64,000 nt of DNA from Nevskia sp035651715 (GTDB lineage Bacteria > Pseudomonadota > Gammaproteobacteria > Nevskiales > Nevskiaceae). This document shows, in pieces, positions 59,564 through 64,000 of the stretch. The first letter of the stretch is position 1, and every line of letters begins with the position of its first letter. The notes below the pieces were generated by a model, which searched no databases, was not told the origin of the DNA, and saw nothing but the letters and a program-made list of their open reading frames with translations. The DNA is taken from assembly GCA_035651715.1 (NCBI GenBank), contig DASRFD010000047.1, positions 62,001 to 126,000 of the forward strand. The letters are read 5' to 3'. A program made the position numbers and the translations under genes.

Positions 59564-60151
59564 TTACGCCGCCCGCGCCTGGTCCAGCTTCGCGAGCTGT
59601 GAACGCACGGCCTCGAGAATTTCGTCGGACAACGCGGCGTCGGTGACGGTCCGCGCCAGCACCACCGCTCCGACCATGGCGGCGCTGCTGGCGAGCGCTT
59701 GCTGGCGGCGCGCCTTCGCGGTCCTTCCCGGGATGGCTTCGGTCAGAAGCGCGACCAGGCCCCTGGCCGCGTCGGTGATCGCCGAGCGGACCGACGGTCC
59801 CTGCCGTGCCGCCTCGACGCCCAGGGCCGGCAGGACGCAGCCTTCGCCGGGATGATCGCGATGACCCGGTGACAGGTAGACCGAGGCCATCGCGGCCACC
59901 GGCTTTTCCGGCGCCCGGTCCAGCACCTCGCGCCATCGCCGACTTGTTTCGTCGTACGCCTCGGCGCAGGCCTCCACCATCAGGTCTTCCTTGGACGCGA
60001 ACTGGCCGTAGAAGCCGCCGTGGGTGAGGCCGGCGGCGCCCATTAGATCGGCGACGCTCACGCCGTCGAATCCTTTTTCCCGGAACAGTTGCGCCGCCAC
60101 CTCGACGATGCGCCGACGATTTTGTTCCGCCTGTTCACGCGTGACTTTCAT
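59564..60151 (-). CDS. TetR-family transcriptional repressor
   Basis: 195 aa with a GGAGG ribosome site seven bases before the ATG. The N-terminal HTH is well conserved (IVEVAAQLFREKGFDGVSVA, then LMGAAGLTHGGFYGQFASKE); the C-terminal ligand domain is variable, with ARAYDETSRRW-like helices. AT-rich inverted repeats lie between its start and the divergent efflux operon, so it most likely represses both itself/SDR and the RND pump in response to a pump substrate. Confidence 0.92.
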   Translation of the reverse strand: MKVTREQAEQNRRRIVEVAAQLFREKGFDGVSVADLMGAAGLTHGGFYGQFASKEDLMVEACAEAYDETSRRWREVLDRAPEKPVAAMASVYLSPGHRDHPGEGCVLPALGVEAARQGPSVRSAITDAARGLVALLTEAIPGRTAKARRQQALASSAAMVGAVVLARTVTDAALSDEILEAVRSQLAKLDQARAA

Positions 60152-60181
60152 GCCGGGCCTCCGGGGCCGCCGCTTGACTTC

Positions 60182-60226
60182 TTAAATGATACACATAATA
60201 TATCATTCATGACAAGTGACATTTAA
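60182..60226. promoter_or_regulatory. Putative TetR operator and promoter region
   Basis: An island of AT-rich sequence in GC-rich DNA between tetR and the efflux genes. AATGATA (60185-60191) is inverted as TATCATT (60201-60207) with a nine-base spacer, and TTAAATG (60182-60188) is inverted as CATTTAA (60220-60226). The nested symmetry is typical of TetR-type operators. A TAATAT element lies in the spacer. Confidence 0.6.
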
Positions 60227-60236
60227 AAGGTTTTCC

Positions 60237-61697
60237 ATGGGGATTCGAGGCGGTGCGGCACGGGCGGGATGGGCACTGACGGCGGGATTGGCCGCCGCCG
60301 GCTTCTTCGGCATCGGCGTTTCGGGCTGCGCGGTCGGCCCTGACTACCGGCGGCCCGAAACGAGGCTGGACGGGTTCCACGCCGCCGCCGCGGTGCAGGC
60401 GCGCGGCGCGAGCGTGCCCGCGCCCGATCTGGACGCCTGGTGGCAGGGTTTCAACGACCCCCTGCTGACCCGCCTGGTGCAGCGGGCGCAGGCGCAGAAC
60501 CTCGATCTCGCCGCCGCCCTGGCGCGGGTGCAGCAGGCCCGCGGCGTGGCCAGCGAGGCCGGCGCGCAGCTTTTGCCGAGCGCCGATCTGGATGCCCAGG
60601 CGGCACGAATCCACCAGTCCCTGGAAAGCCCGATCGGCCAGGCCGCCTCGCATCTGCCCGGCTACAGCCGCAACCAGTCGGATTACACGCTGGGCCTGGG
60701 CGCGAGCTGGGAGCTGGACCTGTTCGGCGGCCTGCGCCGCGGCCGGGAAGCGGCGTCGGCCGAAGCGGACGCCGCGGTCGCCGAGCAGGCCGGCACGCGC
60801 ATCTCGGTGGCGGCGGAGACCGCCGACGCCTACCTGCGCATCCGCGGCGACCAGGCGCGCATCGCCGTGGCCGCCGAGCAGGTCGCCACCGACGCGCACC
60901 TGCTCGACCTGGTGAACCAGCGGTTCGGGCGCGGGCTGGCGGCGGTGCGCGAGGTGGCGCAGGCCGAAGCCCTGTTGTCGCAGGCCCGCGCCTCGCTGCA
61001 GCCGCTGCGCATCGACCTGGAAGCGCAGCTGAACCGGCTGGACGTGCTGCTCGGCCAGCAGCCGGGAACCTCCGCCGCCGAGCTGCAGACGCCGCAGGAC
61101 ATCCCCGCCGCGCCCGCCATCCCTGCCGGCGACCAGCCGGTCGAGGTGCTGCGCCGCCGCCCGGACGTGATCGCGGCGGAACGCCGCCTGGCGGCCTCCA
61201 ACGCCCGCGTCGGCCAGGCCATCGCCGAGTACTATCCGCACCTCTCCCTGTCGGGACTGCTCGGCTACGAGGCCTCGCACCCGGGCGACCTGTTCAAGGC
61301 CGCGACCTTCCAGCCCGGGGCCGCCGCCGGCCTGCGCTGGCGGGTGTTCGACTTCGGCAAGGTCGGCGCCGAGGTGACGCAGGCCAAGGGCGCCGAGGCC
61401 GAAGCGCTGGCCCGCTACCGTCAATCGGTGTTGCGCGCCGCCGAGGACGTGGAAAACGCCTTCACCGCGCTGGTGCAGCTCGAGGCCCACGGCCAGGAGC
61501 TGCACAACGAAGTCGCCGCCCTGACGCGGGCCCGGGATTCCTCGAAGGAAGCCTACCAGGGCGGGGTGATCGCGCTGACCGACGTGCTCGACGCCGACCG
61601 CCAGTTGCTCGTCGCCCAGGACCAGCTGGCGCAAACGCAGGCCGATTCGGGCCGGGCGGCGGTCGGCGCCTTCCGGGCCCTCGGCGGCGGCTGGTGA
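60237..61697 (+). CDS. Outer-membrane efflux lipoprotein (NodT/OprM family)
   Basis: 486 aa from the ATG after AAAAGG; a GTG seven codons earlier lies within the operator. Lipobox SGC with Cys about residue 31, followed by AVGPDYRRPET, the standard RND outer-membrane factor start. Two OEP repeats of coiled coil, with QSDYTLGLGASWELDLFGGL and GAAAGLRWRVFDFGKVGAEV as the typical beta-alpha junctions. Forms the exit duct of the tripartite pump encoded next; the gene comes first in the operon, which is less usual. Confidence 0.92.
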   Translation: MGIRGGAARAGWALTAGLAAAGFFGIGVSGCAVGPDYRRPETRLDGFHAAAAVQARGASVPAPDLDAWWQGFNDPLLTRLVQRAQAQNLDLAAALARVQQARGVASEAGAQLLPSADLDAQAARIHQSLESPIGQAASHLPGYSRNQSDYTLGLGASWELDLFGGLRRGREAASAEADAAVAEQAGTRISVAAETADAYLRIRGDQARIAVAAEQVATDAHLLDLVNQRFGRGLAAVREVAQAEALLSQARASLQPLRIDLEAQLNRLDVLLGQQPGTSAAELQTPQDIPAAPAIPAGDQPVEVLRRRPDVIAAERRLAASNARVGQAIAEYYPHLSLSGLLGYEASHPGDLFKAATFQPGAAAGLRWRVFDFGKVGAEVTQAKGAEAEALARYRQSVLRAAEDVENAFTALVQLEAHGQELHNEVAALTRARDSSKEAYQGGVIALTDVLDADRQLLVAQDQLAQTQADSGRAAVGAFRALGGGW

Positions 61698-61738
61698 TCG
61701 CGGTGCAGCGGTTCAACGAAATCCACGGGAGAGTCACG

Positions 61739-62845
61739 ATGTCACCATTCAAGATCATGGCGGTGTGCGGCGGCCTGTGGGCCGCGGCGGCGGGGCTCGG
61801 CGGCTGCGGCTCCTCCACGGCCGCGGCCGACCCCAGGACCAGCGAGCCGCTGGTCGAAGTGGCGGTGGCGCAGCCCGCCGGCGAGGGGCCGCGGGCTTTC
61901 ACCGGCGTGGTGTCGGCACGGGTGCAGAGCAACCTTGGCTTCCGCGTCTCCGGCAAGGTGATCGAACGCCTGGTCGACGCCGGCCAGCCGGTGCGGCAGG
62001 GCCAGCCGCTGCTGCGCCTGGACCGCACCGACTATGCCCACGCCATCACCGGCCAGGCCGGCAACGTGGAGGCGGCGCGGGCGCGGCAGCGGCAGGCGGC
62101 CGCCGACGAGGCGCGCTACCGCGGCCTGGTGGCGTCCGGCGCGGTCTCGCAATCGGCCTACGACCAGGCCAAGGCCCAGGCCGACAGCGCCCAGGCCCTG
62201 CTGTCGGCCGCCGAAGCCCAGCTCAAGGTGGCGCGCGACGAAGGCGAGTACTCGACCCTGGCGGCGGACGCCGACGGCACCGTGGTCGAGACCCTGGCCG
62301 AGCCGGGGCAGTTCGTCGCCGCCGGCCAGATCGTGGTCCGCGTGGCGCGCGCCGGCGCGCGCGAGGCGGCGGTCGACCTGCCGGAAACCCTGCGGCCGGC
62401 GCTGGGCTCCGCGGCGCAGGCCAGCCTCTACGGCGGCAGCGGCGACGCGGCGGCGCGCTACCCGGCGCACCTGCGGCAGCTGTCCGACGCCGCCGACCCG
62501 CTGACCCGCACCTTCGAGGCGCGCTACGTGCTGGAAGGCGCCGCCGCCAGGGCGCCGCTCGGCGCCACCGTCACCGTCTACCTGGACGGCGCGCAGCCGG
62601 CCGCCGGCCTGGCGGTCCCACTCGGTGCCATCGACGACGAGGGCAAGGGGCCGGGGGTGTGGCTGCTCGACCGCAAGTCCTCGTCGGTCTCGTACCGGCC
62701 GGTCGCCTTCGTGCGCTTCGACGGCGAACAGGCGATCGTTTCCGGCGGCGTCGGCCCGGGCGACTCCATCGTCGCCCTCGGCGGGCATTTCCTGCACGAA
62801 GGCCAGCACGTGCGGATCGCCGCCACGCGCCTGGCGAGCAACTGA
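61739..62845 (+). CDS. RND membrane-fusion (periplasmic adaptor) lipoprotein
   Basis: 368 aa after a GGGAG site. Lipobox LGGCGS (Cys about residue 23). Lipoyl/barrel-sandwich part LGFRVSGKVIERLVDAGQPV, a helical hairpin (GQAGNVEAARARQRQAAADE, then SQSAYDQAKAQADSAQALLS), and the beta-barrel plus membrane-proximal domain (VPLGAIDDEGKGPGVWLLD). Links pump and outer-membrane factor. Followed one base later by the pump gene. Confidence 0.93.
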   Translation: MSPFKIMAVCGGLWAAAAGLGGCGSSTAAADPRTSEPLVEVAVAQPAGEGPRAFTGVVSARVQSNLGFRVSGKVIERLVDAGQPVRQGQPLLRLDRTDYAHAITGQAGNVEAARARQRQAAADEARYRGLVASGAVSQSAYDQAKAQADSAQALLSAAEAQLKVARDEGEYSTLAADADGTVVETLAEPGQFVAAGQIVVRVARAGAREAAVDLPETLRPALGSAAQASLYGGSGDAAARYPAHLRQLSDAADPLTRTFEARYVLEGAAARAPLGATVTVYLDGAQPAAGLAVPLGAIDDEGKGPGVWLLDRKSSSVSYRPVAFVRFDGEQAIVSGGVGPGDSIVALGGHFLHEGQHVRIAATRLASN

Positions 62846-62846
62846 C

Positions 62847-64000
62847 ATGAGCCGCTTCAATCTCTCCGCCCTGGCCGTGCGCGAGCGCTCGATCACGCTG
62901 TTCCTGATCGTCGCCATCATCCTCTCCGGCGTCTACGCCTTCCTGCGCCTGGGCCGCGCCGAGGACCCCGCCTTCGTCATCAAGACCCTGACGGTGACAG
63001 CCGCGTGGCCCGGCGCCACCGCACAGGAGATGCAGGACCTGGTGGCCGAGCCGCTGGAGAAGCGCCTGCAGGAACTGCGCTGGTACGACCGCGTGGAAAC
63101 CTTGACCCGGCCCGGCATCGCCGTCCTGCTGGTGTCGCTGAAGGACAGCACGCCGCCGGCCGACGTCCCCGAGGAGTTCTACCAGGCGCGCAAGAAGCTC
63201 GGCGACGAAGCGCCGAAACTGCCCGCAGGGGTGCAGGGGCCGTTCATCAACGACGAGTATTCCGATGTCATCTTTGCCGTGTACGCCCTCGAAGCCAAGG
63301 GCCTGCCGCCGCGCGAGCTGACGCGCGAGGCGGAGACCTTGCGGCAGCGCCTGCTGCACGTGCCCGGGGTCAAGAAGGTCAACATCCTGGGCGAGCGCCC
63401 CGAGCGCATCTTCGTCGACTTCTCCTACCCGCGGCTGGCCAACCTCGGCATCAGCCCGCAGGAGGTGCTCGGCGCGCTGCAGCGGCAGAACGCCGTGACC
63501 CCGGCCGGCTCGATCGATACCAGCGGCCCGCAGGTGTTCATGCGCCTCGACGGCGCCTACGACGGCGTGCGCAAGATCCGCGACACGCCGGTGGCGGCCG
63601 GCGGCCGCACCCTGCGGCTGGGAGACATCGCCCAGGTCGAGCGCGGCTACGAGGATCCGCCGAGCTTCCTGATCCGCCACGACGGTGAGCCGGCCCTGGT
63701 GCTCGGCGTGGTGATGCAGGACGGCTGGAACGGCCTGGAGCTCGGCCGCTCCCTGGATGCCGAGGAAAAGGAGGTCGCGCGGGACCTGCCCGCGGGCATC
63801 CGCTTCACCAAGGTGGTCGACCAGGCGGTGAACATCCGCGAGGCGGTGGACGAGTTCATGCTCAAGTTCTTCGTCGCCCTGGGCGTGATCATGATCGTCA
63901 GCCTGATCAGCCTCGGCTGGCGCGTCGGCATCGTGGTGGCCGCGGCGGTGCCGCTGACCCTGGCCGCGGTGTTCGTGGTGATGCTGGTCACCGGCCGCGT
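62847..64000 (+). CDS. RND efflux pump, 5' part (AcrB/HAE1-like)
   Basis: The first 384 codons; the gene continues past the window. TM1 (about 13-31, RSITLFLIVAIILSGVYAF), porter-domain sequence AWPGATAQEMQDLVAEPLEK, RYDRVETLTRPG-like strands and IGLGISPQEVL-type region (LANLGISPQEVLGALQRQN), then the second membrane helix group starting near 345 (KFFVALGVIMIVSLISLGW). The proton-relay residues lie beyond the window, so class (multidrug versus other) rests on general similarity to hydrophobe/amphiphile pumps. Confidence 0.92.
   Translation, partial: MSRFNLSALAVRERSITLFLIVAIILSGVYAFLRLGRAEDPAFVIKTLTVTAAWPGATAQEMQDLVAEPLEKRLQELRWYDRVETLTRPGIAVLLVSLKDSTPPADVPEEFYQARKKLGDEAPKLPAGVQGPFINDEYSDVIFAVYALEAKGLPPRELTREAETLRQRLLHVPGVKKVNILGERPERIFVDFSYPRLANLGISPQEVLGALQRQNAVTPAGSIDTSGPQVFMRLDGAYDGVRKIRDTPVAAGGRTLRLGDIAQVERGYEDPPSFLIRHDGEPALVLGVVMQDGWNGLELGRSLDAEEKEVARDLPAGIRFTKVVDQAVNIREAVDEFMLKFFVALGVIMIVSLISLGWRVGIVVAAAVPLTLAAVFVVMLVTGR

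Overview
The window is about 64 kb of very GC-rich DNA with overlapping, tightly packed genes. Gene order and content point to a gammaproteobacterium near Nevskiales/Solimonadaceae or Xanthomonadales: rpoN and fleQ sit inside the flagellar cluster, CheZ and an atypical PilZ protein are present, a MotC/MotD-type stator pair follows cheA, and a WS/DGAT acyltransferase lies beside steroid-type oxidoreductases. This placement is an inference from gene order and residues, not from a search.

1-24,830 is a nearly complete flagellar locus on the + strand: flaG (3' end), fliD, fliS, an atypical PilZ gene, a LuxR-type response regulator with a degenerate receiver, rpoN, fleQ, fliEFGHIJK, fliLMNOPQR, flhB, an HDOD gene, flhA, flhF, flhG and fliA. 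Near-consensus sigma-54 promoters precede fliE and fliL, a weaker one precedes the HDOD-flhA unit, and a good sigma-28 promoter lies between fliD and fliS. The regulators and their target promoters are therefore interleaved.

24,883-40,409 is chemotaxis and motor. The first block (cheY, cheZ, cheA, motC, motD, cheW) directly follows fliA. The second (STAS protein, cheY, cheA, cheW, multi-PAS soluble receptor, a 62-codon small gene, cheR, cheD, cheB, and a receptor-like membrane protein with a CheZ-type motif) has its own kinase and the only adaptation enzymes in the window.

40,493-46,869 holds a minus-strand EAL phosphodiesterase and WS/DGAT acyltransferase, then a plus-strand trio: KstD-like flavoprotein, nitronate monooxygenase-like protein and HCCA-isomerase-like protein, probably for steroid or lipid catabolism.

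47,177-58,696 is an envelope/secretion module: a small Spy-like lipoprotein, an Ig-like lipoprotein, a lone type II secretin (minus strand), an NHL-propeller lipoprotein, a sedolisin (S53) protease with a Gly/Ser linker, C-terminal membrane segment and basic tail, a DUF4394 lipoprotein, and a CpxR/CpxA-like two-component system. Five promoters in this module share a GTAAA-N6-GTAAA type direct repeat with an 11-bp period. In each, a -10-like element lies 25-26 bases downstream, although that element is weak at one of them. One of these promoters belongs to the two-component operon itself. This predicted self-regulated regulon is the most notable finding.

58,718-64,000 holds a TetR-SDR pair on the minus strand, divergent from an RND efflux operon (outer-membrane factor, membrane-fusion protein, pump; the last runs off the window). 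An AT-rich inverted repeat lies between the two units. I saw no rRNA, tRNA, CRISPR, insertion sequence or prophage gene.
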